NCBI RefSeq assembly: GCF_000149955.1
Contig: NC_030991.1
Location: 628,865-692,864, forward strand
Direction: 5' to 3'
DNA: 64,000 nucleotides
Source: Fusarium oxysporum f. sp. lycopersici 4287
Taxonomy: Eukaryota; Ascomycota; Sordariomycetes; Hypocreales; Nectriaceae
The position numbers and the translations under genes are program-made. This document shows positions 51,434-61,452 of this stretch, one piece after another (the stretch's first letter is position 1; each line of letters begins with the position of its first letter). Under the pieces are notes generated by a model that worked only from the letters and a program-made list of their open reading frames with translations, made no database searches and had not been told where the DNA came from.

Positions 51434-51682
51434 ACCTCGTATGGCGCGGCATTCCCAAGTTATCTGCATGGTCGGGTGTGATCAAGAGCAATGGTGATGG
51501 GCTTGTTGACTGTATCGATGAATAGTTGAGAAATATCAGATAGATAAAAGTAGGCATAATACTTCTATTACGATGATACGTTTAGTTTTATGTTCCTAAT
51601 ATGTATAAAATATTCTATGTGCAAAATAATTAAAAAGAAAAGTCAACTGAAATAGAAAATACCAAAATCTGGATATGCATTG
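51434..51682. other. 3' flank, AT-rich
   Basis: Between the membrane-protein stop and the tail of the second LINE. No gene. Confidence 0.4.
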
Positions 51683-52007
51683 CAATACAATACAATACAA
51701 GTCTATTACGCCCGGTAGGCCAACGCCCAATGGGCTCTGAAGCTAAAGGTACATACACTTCGCTAGTTATTGCCTTGCTCTCGCCAAGCCCCTACAATTC
51801 TCACCTTGTTCCTTCCAGTCTAGTCATTGCTTTTCTTCTTAGTCCTCGTGATTGTTAGTAGTAGCAGGTCAACTTGAAGCCCAATCCCTCCAAGTGTTCA
51901 GTTTCCTATCTTCGGCGGCTGAAGCAATGCCTGCTATTGATTATTTGAGGGCGTCATAGGTTATCGGTTAGTGTTGATAAAATGTTACTAGGTTAGTAGT
52001 GTTCCCG

Positions 52008-55000
52008 TCATCTCCGTTCCAAGCGACCTGTAGCGATCGCGAACCTGATCGTGGCCCGCACCGCGTCCATGTCTGGCTTCCATTCCTGACCGTCTGATGC
52101 TGCCTTACCTCCCAGATGAAAGGAGAGGTTGCCGCGTTTCTCATTTATACTCTGAAACATCTCTTTGCGTTGTGTCGTCCATTTCACGCATCGAAAGAGG
52201 AAATGCTCTACCGTTTCCTTTGCCCGCCCGCACGGACATTCATCCGTCGGTGCTGCCCTGATCTGATATAGGTAACCGTTCAGTCGCGCCATTCCGGTTC
52301 TCAGTTGTGCCAGCACGCTGGCCTCTTTCCATGATAATTGATCGTACAACAGGCGGGTATGTTTACCAGGCAGAGCCGAGTCGACCCTTCTAGAATGCCT
52401 GCCCACTCCATCTGGTAGCTTCCTCTCCATTCGTAGATCTGCCCTCGTTCGATTAAGAATTGTGGTCTTTGCTTTGATCATTCCTCTCCGCGGTGTCATG
52501 TACGGCTCCGTTGCGTAACGAGCTGACATCTTGGCTGTCTTCTGGATTTTGAGCTCGCTGTCGCGTGGTAGCCAGATGAGGTTGACTCTGTTTCCATCTC
52601 CTCGAAGCTTCTCTATAGCATCATATATCTCTCGTATATGCCCTTGACCTGACTGCTGGCGGGGGTTACCTATAGCTTGTGCAGCCGATTTGTTACTTGT
52701 CGCGATCACAATGACTCGATACTTCATCTCCGGCAGGTAGTTGAGACCATGAGCGATCGCTGCCAGTTCGGCTGTGTACGGGTTGTGTTCTTCCCTCGTA
52801 CCCAGGGTGACCGAAAAGGCTTCGTTGATCTTGCCGGCTCTTGCCACGGATATGGGGATTCTGATAGCTACTCCCATGCCGACTAGATCATTCCGCGCGG
52901 AGCTGCTTGTCGCTATCCTGACCGCCCATCCTGCTTTGGCTAGCTCTTTGATCTTGTTTTCTTCTTCTCTCCTTGACTGTTCAGTATGACTTGTAGGCGT
53001 GCCTCCCACGGAGCGAGGGTGAATGGTTGAATGACTTCCATGGTATCCTTCGGTACCTCTCTGCATACATCCGCGATGCGCCTGAGTGGAGATATGAAGC
53101 GCCTGAAGGCTTTGATTCCTCGTAGGAGGTTCCGGACCGGGTTGGTCCGCGGCAGCGTGTGTATGTCTACCCATAACTTGCTTGCTCGTCTCCAGAACCT
53201 TTCTTGAATGGTCGCTATGTGGGCTTCAACTTCGGCCACTCCTGTCGCCACGCTTGTAAAGGATCCTATGATTGCTTGTGCTCCTATCCTTTGTACTCGA
53301 TGGATCGTATACGCCGATGCTGTTTTGCACGCATGCATCCAGACGTTGGAGGCATAGTCCACAACAGGGGCTACCATGGCTGTAAAGAGCTGCCTCGTTG
53401 TTGAGGGAGCCATTCCCTTCAGTCGTTTCAGTTCCATCGCAGCCTCAAGGCCTTTCGTCGCTGCCCTTGCAATGTGTTGCTTGTAGTGAAGTCGTGAGTC
53501 CATGATGACACCCAGGATCTTGACCTGATCCTTCGGAAAGACTCTCTCACCCTTAATAGTGAATGGTTCTGAGTCTACCCTGCCTGTGTATCTGGTGAAA
53601 TGTATGATCGCCGTTTTTTCCGCCTCAAAAGCCGCACCACTCCGTCTCTCCCAGTCAAGAGCTTTGTCAATTATTGCTTGTATCCCTCTCCGGTTGCTTT
53701 GGGCTGTCGGTCCCGATACCCACGCCGTGTAGTCGTCGACGAAGGCGATGGCACCACCATTTCTATCGATCTGAGTTTGCACTAGATCTGCATTGAATAA
53801 TAGAAACAATATCGGCGATAGGGGCGATCCTTGTGGAAGTCCTGCTTGTGGTAGAGGTCGGCTTTCGGAACTCTGGCCATTGATTACAATGGTTGCAGTC
53901 CGCTCTGAACAAAAGGAATCGATCCAGCGCAAGAGATCCTCGGGGACCCCTCTCACCTTCATCCGCTGCAGCAATCTCTCTTTGCACACGCCATTATATG
54001 CTCCTTTGACGTCAAAACTAATGAGACTCACGAACTGACGTGAACGCCATGCCGAGAAGATGTGTTCTTGCAGGAGTACGAGGGCTTGCTCTACTGATCG
54101 TTGCTTCCGCGCGCCGAAATGGTTGGTCGGAAGCAGCCCGTGGGTCTCTACCGCGTGGGAGATTCTCTCAGCAACTACCGACTCTAACACCTTACCCAGC
54201 GTAGCGAGAAGCGAGATCGGTCTCCACGCTTTCGCGATTGTATAGTCATCTTTACCTGGCTTCTTGAGTGGGATGATTCGAGCGTGTCTCCACTGGTCTG
54301 GTATCACGCCTTCCTCCAGTGATGCTTGGAAGATGTCGAGGACGTCGTGTTTCACCGAGGGCCAAACTTGCTTCCAGACGATCGCTGGCAGTCCATCTTC
54401 TCCTGGTGCCTTCCATGACTTTGTCGCCCACAGTTGACGTTCCACCTCCTCTAGAGTCAGATTTGGCATCGTTACTGGGACTCTATGTTGCCGTGGTCCT
54501 TCATCTTCGATGTTGTCTGGCAGTGGCGGAAAGAACTTGGATAATAGTTCTTCGGCTTGCTCTTTATGGCTAGTTGTTGCTGTTCCATCTGCCTTAACGA
54601 GCTGGGGTACCTTCCCAAAAGCTGCATCGTCCCCAGACTTCATGTATTTGGCTGCTTTCCAGATGTTGTCGTTATCCGCCAGAAACTCCTTCCAGTGATT
54701 ATTCTTTCGCTGCCGTATGGCATCGTGGTATTGCTTCGCCGCAGCCTTTGCCGTATTCTCCAGATCTTTAACATTCTGTCCCACACACCTTACGGCACGG
54801 GCTCGATTCCTCCAGTATGTGTATACATGCCGCAGCTGTGTGAGGTCATGAGTCCACCACCGCTTTGCATACGGTGATGCTTTAGCCTTAGGTGTCAGTG
54901 CTTGGACTGCTTCCAGCACGGCCGACATCAACCTGTCCGTTTTCTGCTGCACTGTGTTTCCCACTGGCCTAACTCTCAGCGTCTCCATAATCCTACTATT

Positions 55001-55783
55001 GATCTCCTTCCAGGGCGCATTCTTGAACAGAAGTCTTTCTTCCTGTTTCGGCGCCGGGACTGAAATGTCGAATGCCGTCTCTATTGTGCGATGATCTGAT
55101 CCGTGCTCCGTACCATGTATCGCGCATTTGATGTTTGCGTCCGCAAGCTCCTCGGACGCCAGCACCAAGTCAATGGTTGTCTCATAGTCTCCACTTTGCC
55201 ATGTCTTTGTGCCCCGGAGAAGCAGACTTCTGAGCATGAAGTCGTTCATCAAGTCAATGATAGGATCCGCCTCGCCCTGTCTTTCCACCGAGACATCGTC
55301 TCCGCCCCACATCTGGTCGTGGCGGTTAAAGTCGCCAGCGAGTACTATGTCTACCGCTCTCCCCGATCTCCGTCTTACTTCTCTAATAGCTTTACGAAGC
55401 TTAGTGCATATGTCCTGTAGAGCTTGGGCGTCTCCCCCGGGTACGTAGACAGATGCCGTAAAGACCAGACGATCTGGCAGCCGGATGACTGCTGCCGTCA
55501 CATCTGGGGACTCTACTGGCACCTGCTCGGCTTCCACATCCTTATTTACCCATAGCATGCTCCGAATCACCCATCTACCTTCCCTCTCTGTCGTAGGTAC
55601 CATCTTGACCCATTTGTGGTGCCCCATCGGTGTTGTCAATAGCCTACCCTGGATCCTCCGTGCTTGGGGTTCTTGGATGGCTAATACGGTTGCATCCTGA
55701 ATGTCCTTGTCGTTCATTAAACTATCATGTACCGGTCCTTGCTTTCTGACATTCAGTTGAAACAGTCGGAATATGCTATTCAT
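52008..55783 (-). pseudogene. LINE 2 ORF2: endonuclease-RT-RNase H, frameshifted
   Basis: The first part (55783-52940, about 947 residues) has an APE-type endonuclease (FQLNVRKQ, AIQEPQARR, LAGDFNRHDQMW, GSDHRTIE), then a reverse transcriptase (RPISLLATLGK, QGSPLSPILFLLFNADL, catalytic FVDD). It ends at TAG 52940-52942 after a GAAGAAGAAAA run. The next frame continues with an RNase H-like domain (WAVRIATSSSARNDLVGMG, AELAAIAHGL) and a Cys/His end (CPCGRAKETVEHFLFRC), to 52008. Lack of one A in the run would explain the break. The ATG at 55783 overlaps the ORF1 stop by 8 nt (ATGAATAG), so the longer frame to 55996 is not needed. Confidence 0.82.
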
Positions 55784-57017
55784 GTTGTAATGGATAGAGC
55801 TTCCGGCAGTTTCTGCTGTATGACTCATGGGGGCCGCCGCATGGGATACATTTCGGAATCGTTCCTGTGCATGCACTGTGGTAATGGCCTTCTTGCGCGC
55901 ACCTTCCACAAACTTGTGGTCTATCACACTGATAGGCCTTATGGCTCGTGATCTGTTGGCAGTTGTAACATTGCTTGGGGCGGTCACGACGTTCAAATGC
56001 CTTTGTAGTACCGGATTCTCCTCCAGCTACAAAGAATCCTTCGTTGATGAACCGCCTAGCTTCTGACCGTTTTTTGAGATATACCACCATCGAGCCGTAT
56101 GCCTTGGGGATATCTCTCTTGCTGAGCCATGCTACCTTTGCAACCTCGGTGTCATTTTCTCGGCCGAGCATCTCGGTGATCTCAGTTCGAACTTCGTTCC
56201 TCTCGTTTAGCACCGCAATACGGCTGACATTATCCACTCTGATAGGGTACAGGTCGTCTCGTAGGATGCGGGCTCCTGGGGCCAGTTTTGTCTCCGCTAC
56301 GCGTTTCACAATCTCATGCTCGCTCTCGTCCCTGCAGGTGATCCTGACACGGTGCGGATTCTTTGGGTCCTTAGTCACCGCTCGGCATCGCCACGTGGGA
56401 TTATCCAGTTCGGCGCGGACTTCGTTCTCCACTGTCGCTCGGATCGTCCCGGCTGAGAGCCTAGCCTCATTTTCTTCTAGTCTTGAAACGTCAATCGTGC
56501 AGTAAGGCACGTCTGTGGGGTTCGGAGGAGCGGCTAAGGTCCTCGAATCGTTGTGGGGTAAGAACGGTGTCAGTCGTGTGACGTCAGCATATGATCGTTG
56601 AGGTCCGTCCATTGCGTTCGTAACGATAGTTTCGAGCTGCTCGCGGACGCGCTGCAGCTCCTCGGTCATCTGATCCTTGATCTCCACCATCTGCTTGCCC
56701 ATCTCGCGTACTGTCTCTTCCTGCTTTGCAACAGCTTCCTTGAGTTCCTTGGTCATCTCCATCTGTTCCCTCAGCGCTTCCTGCAGCCTCTTGGTCTCCC
56801 TGCGCGACTCTGCCAGGAGATCCAGCGCCTTCTGCAGCATTGCCCTTCCATCGCTGCTGCTGCCACTGCCGCTACTCTTTCGGGTTTCGGTCGGTCGGTC
56901 GATCTGTTCTTCGGTCGGTACACTTCGCGTCGTTTGCCGGGTAGTTTTTCGCGTTTCTTTGGCAGTGTCTTCCAATTGTCGCGCCGTGTCTCGGACCTTG
57001 CTCGTTGGCCTCACCAT
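55776..57017 (-). CDS. LINE 2 ORF1: gag-like zinc-knuckle protein
   Basis: The 413-residue protein has a long coiled coil (about residues 60-135, Leu/Glu/Lys-rich, starting LQKALDLLAESRRETKRL). A conserved middle follows, then three Cys/His knuckles at the end: CYNCQQITSHKAYQC, CGRCAQEGHYHSAC and CIPCGGPHESYSRNC. It should bind element RNA as a multimer. The start at 57017 follows a short leader. The stop overlaps the ORF2 start. Confidence 0.85.
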   Translation of the reverse strand: MVRPTSKVRDTARQLEDTAKETRKTTRQTTRSVPTEEQIDRPTETRKSSGSGSSSDGRAMLQKALDLLAESRRETKRLQEALREQMEMTKELKEAVAKQEETVREMGKQMVEIKDQMTEELQRVREQLETIVTNAMDGPQRSYADVTRLTPFLPHNDSRTLAAPPNPTDVPYCTIDVSRLEENEARLSAGTIRATVENEVRAELDNPTWRCRAVTKDPKNPHRVRITCRDESEHEIVKRVAETKLAPGARILRDDLYPIRVDNVSRIAVLNERNEVRTEITEMLGRENDTEVAKVAWLSKRDIPKAYGSMVVYLKKRSEARRFINEGFFVAGGESGTTKAFERRDRPKQCYNCQQITSHKAYQCDRPQVCGRCAQEGHYHSACTGTIPKCIPCGGPHESYSRNCRKLYPLQHE

Positions 57018-57100
57018 TCAACTCGGTCTCTTTGTGTCGCACTGGATGTGCTTAAAGTGGATTGAAGGTCGGGTCATTCATAATGAGCAGCAGTAGTGAG

Positions 57101-57596
57101 TTGATTGGTTCTTTCTTCTCTGTGGGGTATTCCATCCCACAGGTTTTACTTTAAATCACCCAGCTTGATTACTAAGGGCTGTTGTTCCTGAGGATCATTG
57201 AGACCATGCCCGGCCTGCGACACTTTGGCGTCGAAAAGGGGGCGTCATCCTGCTCCACTACGATCTCGGCCCCTATTGGGTCCGCCATGACGGGCAGTCT
57301 CCACCACGAGTTTTCTCCCAAACAACGATGATTCTTCTTAATGACTTCAATTCTGCCTCGTAATGCTTTCGTCTAACATGAATTGTTCTTGTTGTGTTCT
57401 TCCCATTTGCCTTTCCCAATTTTAGAAGGACGGGTACCCGTCCGCCTATTGACCGCCATAGATGACCCAGCATCGTGCACGGGCCAGTTTTGTTGTATCC
57501 TGTCATGTTACCACCACGACTGCGTACAGTAGGTCCTCGAGCGTTGCCGTCAGACTCCATCTAGAATACGCTTAATGGTTAACAAAATTCCTCATT
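57101..57596. other. Intergenic, with a cacgggccag-type repeat remnant
   Basis: gtgcacgggccag at 57475-57487 lies in a weak match to the repeat at 16083-16220. A 95-codon minus-strand frame (57273-57560) is basic but unrecognised. Confidence 0.4.
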
Positions 57597-59063
57597 TCAC
57601 GAAACACAATGTTTAACCCAGTCTCGGAACTCCCCCTTCACCCAATCACCCAGCAGCCTTAACACAGCAAGTAGCTGATACAGCTTGCCAATCCGTCCTG
57701 TAGAACCAATCTCCAACCCTCCACAGACTTCGTACCTATCGCCCTTGTCGAACGCAAAGTGAAGCTTCCAGCTATCACAGACGACAAGGATGACCGGTAA
57801 AAACGGAAGTTTCTTCGATCCTTCACGTGCTGGGAACTTGGCCACACGCCCAAACCACGCAGCCAACCATATTCCTAACTGTGTTTTTCCCTCGCCTTGG
57901 CGCTTCGTGTCCACTTTTGTCTCGATGAGCACACCCGTAGGCTCCTCGCAAAGCGGACCATGCGTCGACTGGTTGAAGGATCTCACGTCAGGAAGAGAAT
58001 CCACAAACTCCGCGATGCCCGTTTTGAGTTTTCCGTCCGGACGGAGAAGAAGAGCATAGTCGATCATCTTGCCACTAAGGGTCTCAAGCTCTCCGCGTGC
58101 AGGAGGAATGCATGTCCTTGCAATACCAGAGGTGGTAATATTTTCAGCTTCGACTCCCGGGATTTGTGAAACAGCCATACGAAGAGTCGGCCCATGGACG
58201 TGGTCGTTCCAAGTTGCTTCGGAGCGATTTCTGTCGAAGAAGTTCTCTGTGGCAGCGACGGTTTGGCGTATAAAATTGAGTTCGTTGTGCAGGACCATAA
58301 GACGATTGGAATCCTGGTCATTGGAAGGGAAATTGATACTGGCGTCTTGGACTTGGCTATCAGTCATGACCATAGCTCGATCCTCAGACGCAAATTCCCA
58401 GTCATCAGCTCCAAGCTCGCTTTCAAGTACCTCCTCGAGTTCTCGTGGCAGATAACCTAGTCCTTTTGTAATTTTCGTGATATCCTTGAAAAGTTTCAAT
58501 GCCTGAGCACTGCCCGTCGTTTTTATGATGTTTTCCAGTTCCCTGAATTCTGCAGGTTTCCATTCCACGGGCTTTTTCAGCTTCTGCAAGTCATCCGGTT
58601 TCTTAATCGGACTTGTCGAGCGCGTTCGGCTGGTCACGCTGCTTCCGGTTCTTGAGCCGGATGTGAAAGTTGGTCTGCAGCTATTGCTGATCTTCTCGGT
58701 GTATGAGGCCGTCTCTGTAGGCCTTGGCGCGAATCCAGGCTTTTCTGGATCCCGATGCGCATAACTCAAGTCAGGAGCTGTACGAAGAGCGAGACCACGT
58801 CTTTGCGGCCTTGGTGTCCTCTGATGTGTCTCGTCAAAGACATCGTCGGCAGATTCAGGCTCAGCTTGAGGCTCGGCATCTGATTGAGAACTGGCGCTAT
58901 GCTTTCTGGGGCTCCTTCTCAAACGTTCGCTGTCCATTTGTGCGTTGTCGGCTGTTGACTCCTGTTCGTAGTCAAGTGGCAATTCGCATACAGCTGGGTC
59001 TCTGCAACCGTGCAAAATAATATGATGGTCGGCGATCCAAGCCCTGATGATCTCAAAGTCCAT
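57597..59063 (-). CDS. PD-(D/E)XK nuclease-like protein, second copy
   Basis: This 488-residue single-exon protein is a diverged paralogue of the gene at 14126-15608. It has a disordered Ser/Pro/Arg-rich N-terminal part, then the core. Candidate catalytic residues are KMIDYALLL (Asp) and VLIETKVD (E-x-K), followed by QLGIWLAAWFGRV and an EIGSTGRIGKLYQLLAVLRLLGDW C-terminus. The ATG at 59063 begins MDFEIIRAWIADHH, a plausible start, and no intron is needed. Neighbours are the LINE's 5' end and a DUF3505 relic, so context does not reveal its role. Confidence 0.82.
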   Translation of the reverse strand: MDFEIIRAWIADHHIILHGCRDPAVCELPLDYEQESTADNAQMDSERLRRSPRKHSASSQSDAEPQAEPESADDVFDETHQRTPRPQRRGLALRTAPDLSYAHRDPEKPGFAPRPTETASYTEKISNSCRPTFTSGSRTGSSVTSRTRSTSPIKKPDDLQKLKKPVEWKPAEFRELENIIKTTGSAQALKLFKDITKITKGLGYLPRELEEVLESELGADDWEFASEDRAMVMTDSQVQDASINFPSNDQDSNRLMVLHNELNFIRQTVAATENFFDRNRSEATWNDHVHGPTLRMAVSQIPGVEAENITTSGIARTCIPPARGELETLSGKMIDYALLLRPDGKLKTGIAEFVDSLPDVRSFNQSTHGPLCEEPTGVLIETKVDTKRQGEGKTQLGIWLAAWFGRVAKFPAREGSKKLPFLPVILVVCDSWKLHFAFDKGDRYEVCGGLEIGSTGRIGKLYQLLAVLRLLGDWVKGEFRDWVKHCVS

Positions 59064-59659
59064 GTAGAGCGGTTAAAAGTTTTTGGCTGACTATTGTGGC
59101 TATTTTGTGGTCGCGATTGAGATATTGTACTGATATGTATGTTTGTGCTTGGAGATTGAATTGTTTACCTGTTCTTTTTTGGTTGCTGTGCCATTGATGC
59201 TGATAAGATAAGGGTGGGGTCAGATATCTTCATACCCTAGACCTGACTTGTCATACTGAATTCGTACGCTCTCCTGTAAAGACTTTTTCCTTGGCACCCG
59301 CTGTTAGCGTGCTGCTAGGGCATATTTTTTTCTCCAGGCCAAAATGGCAGCAAGTGCAGCTGTGGGGCTAACAGGGCTCTAACAGCTGCCTGAAGAAAGG
59401 GATTCAGAGAGTTGACCTTTCTTCGCGACATTTGTTCCTAACGACGCTGAGCTTCGCGAGCCCTTCATATCGCCCCCGGAGCTATTTCCTACGTGGTATT
59501 TACGGCTTCTTCTTACCTCGACATTCCGGCTTCGCGAGCCTTCGACATTCCGGGCTCTGCGCCCTCGATTTTTCGTACGACCGATAACTGCAGCCTCGGC
59601 TACCCAGACGACATTTGTGATGCTTCCCTATTTGCGGTGACAGGGAATCAGCACCGGGG
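59064..59659. other. Intergenic
   Basis: No gene recognised. The word cttcgcgagcc recurs (about 59451 and 59531). Confidence 0.4.
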
Positions 59660-59803
59660 TCCTAGAAAGTTGGAGAGGGCGCACGTGCCAAATATTTTTG
59701 TGTTCTGACCCAGATCCAAATCCCCCAGAAAAACCAAACGAAGGACGTGCACAGGCCGCAAAAAATGGTATTGGGTGCTATTACCAGTGGTAATTGGTAC
59801 AGT
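59660..59803 (-). repeat. Dispersed repeat, inverted relative to 16083-16220
   Basis: Inserted directly after the recognisable coding part of the DUF3505 relic and disrupts it. Both copies are diverged from each other (see 16083-16220). Confidence 0.55.
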
Positions 59804-60000
59804 AGGGTTAATGGCGAAGCCGCATTCAACGCAAATTATTGCTGGCTCTGGCGAATTGTAGTACAAGCCGAGACTCTCGAGCTTTTGAAGCTGACTCGGC
59901 CGCAATGTGACAATAGCATCAGTGTACGTCGCGAGGCCTGTTATATTGATAAAGTTGAGAAGGCAGCAAGAGGATCGGACACCCTCTATGAAGCCACATT
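59804..60000 (-). pseudogene. 5' fragment of a second DUF3505 gene
   Basis: TLRPSQLQKLESLGLYYNSP followed by EPAIICVECGFAINP aligns with TLPPAKLQKLERLSLYYNLP-EAAIICTKCGFALSP of the gene at 35448-37145. Only about the first 45 residues remain before a repeat interrupts. Palindromes lie upstream at 60127-60255, as at the intact gene. Confidence 0.7.
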
Positions 60001-60126
60001 CACCCAAGAATAAAGAGAGAGCTTGATTGCTGCTTCCTTCCTCCTAATCGACGCAACCGAAATTACTACACGCTGTAAAGTTTAAGAGCGCGGTCGTCTA
60101 CATGGTTGGCACAGGCCTTCGTAGAA

Positions 60127-60255
60127 GAAACGCGGCGCATTTCGCGTTCTCGGTTTACAGGCCTAAATGGAAATGCGCCGCATTTCCAGAGGGGAAATTC
60201 GGGGTAAGAAAATGGAGATTCTGATTGGTGCAGAAGTGGAAATGCGGCGCATTTC
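60127..60255. promoter_or_regulatory. Three 17-bp palindromes upstream of the DUF3505 relic
   Basis: GAAACGC-GGC-GCATTTC (60127-60143, one mismatch), GAAATGCG-C-CGCATTTC (60170-60186) and GAAATGCG-G-CGCATTTC (60239-60255), the last two perfect. Same triplicate arrangement as upstream of the gene at 35448-37145. Confidence 0.65.
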
Positions 60256-61452
60256 TGGTCTACATTCTTGAGTAGGATCTCTAAAGTTATCGGTGCTATA
60301 TAAATCTTACTAGATTTTTAAAAAAGAATCCTATACTTTTGTCGAAATATTCGTCTATACCTGTATTTTCAGAATCAGAGGGAATTTCGCAGTCGTCGTA
60401 CCAGTCGTCGTACCAGTCCTCGCCACAGGGTCCGTCCTCTTCGCTGTTCAACCTGTCACTAACGTGATTGTCTCCTCTCAGTTGGAGTTGACGGACCAAG
60501 TATAATGTGTGTGACGCGCAGATCGTCGATTGAAATGAGACAAATCAGTCGCTATGGATTATTTGGGAATAAACCGGCGATAGACAAGAACTGGAGAAGT
60601 AGACAGGGGTATACGACAATTAGGAATAGAGTAGCGTTATCCCAAGTTGTCTACCAACATACAACTGAGTCCTTTCCCCAAAGAGGAAGTACCAGAGAGA
60701 ATATTGGGCTTCCGTTTTTGAGTCACCTTCCAGAGGATGTCAATTGACGACTTATCGCCGGTTACTCAACTTGATTGTGTAATCCTTCGGCTACGTGGGG
60801 CATTTTTTACCTTCAGCATACAGTGAGAGTTATAATAAACCCGGCGCTAACAAAACATGCGACAAAACCCAATGATTCGGTAACCAAGTTGTTGTGTATA
60901 CGAAGTCGTGGACTGCTGCGGCCCAAGACAATGCATGTTGTTGGTTGGACTGCGTCGAAGCTGACCAATCCTCTAGCTACGGTCGTGATGGCCTGCTTAC
61001 ATTAGTCTCCTGGCCTTTCATCCCAGCGGTTAACAGATTTCAGCTGGGCATCCACAGCTGAAGCTACGACTGGATACATTTCGAGGATTGGCTGCACCCT
61101 CTACTTATGTAACCTTTAATACATATTCCAGCTTTATGACCAATTAGATCTGACCTGGTCGTCCCCGTGATTTAGCTGAGCTGCCTGAAGGTCGCAGAAT
61201 TCAAACCTCCGGCTCAGCCACCGGCGGCAAGAGAGTGCGGCTGAACACTTGTAAGCGCCAGTCCTACACGCCACCGACCTAGCGGACACGCAGTGCCATT
61301 CTAGAAAACCAGACTCCTTCTGTAGGCGACTTTAGGAGTTATGCCCTGCTTTATTTAGTAGCTGATAAATTATTTTTTAGTAGGAAGTAAAAGGGCGCTA
61401 ATATAATATAAAGTATCTAATAAACTAAAATTAAAATAACTAATAAACTTTA
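60256..61452. other. Intergenic with a partial dispersed repeat
   Basis: 60515-60640 is a diverged relative of the repeat at 1-290. gtcgtcgtacca is repeated near 60397. A tRNA-like patch lies near 61170-61225 but no intact tRNA. No gene supported. Confidence 0.4.

Larger units (their letters stand above)
51683..57100 (-). mobile_element. Tad-like LINE number 2, one frameshift
   Basis: ORF1 and ORF2 run on the minus strand, with about 300 bp of 3' UTR and a (TTGTA)n-type pentanucleotide tail at 51683-51700. ORF2 is split by a frameshift near 52950-52975. The 5' boundary near 57100 is approximate. The element is only distantly related in sequence to the one at 952-6998, but it has the same plan and the same stop/start overlap. 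Confidence 0.82.

Noticed and set aside
54319..54877. Plus-strand frames opposite the LINE 2 reverse transcriptase
   Set aside because: Shadow frames antisense to a confident coding region.
57273..57560. 95-codon minus-strand basic frame
   Set aside because: No domain, no splice partner, and it overlaps a dispersed repeat remnant.
61165..61230. tRNA-like sequence (ttagctgagctg ... gaattcaaacctcc)
   Set aside because: The A and B boxes are imperfect, stems do not pair well, and no acceptor stem closes. Possibly a SINE relic, not a tRNA gene.
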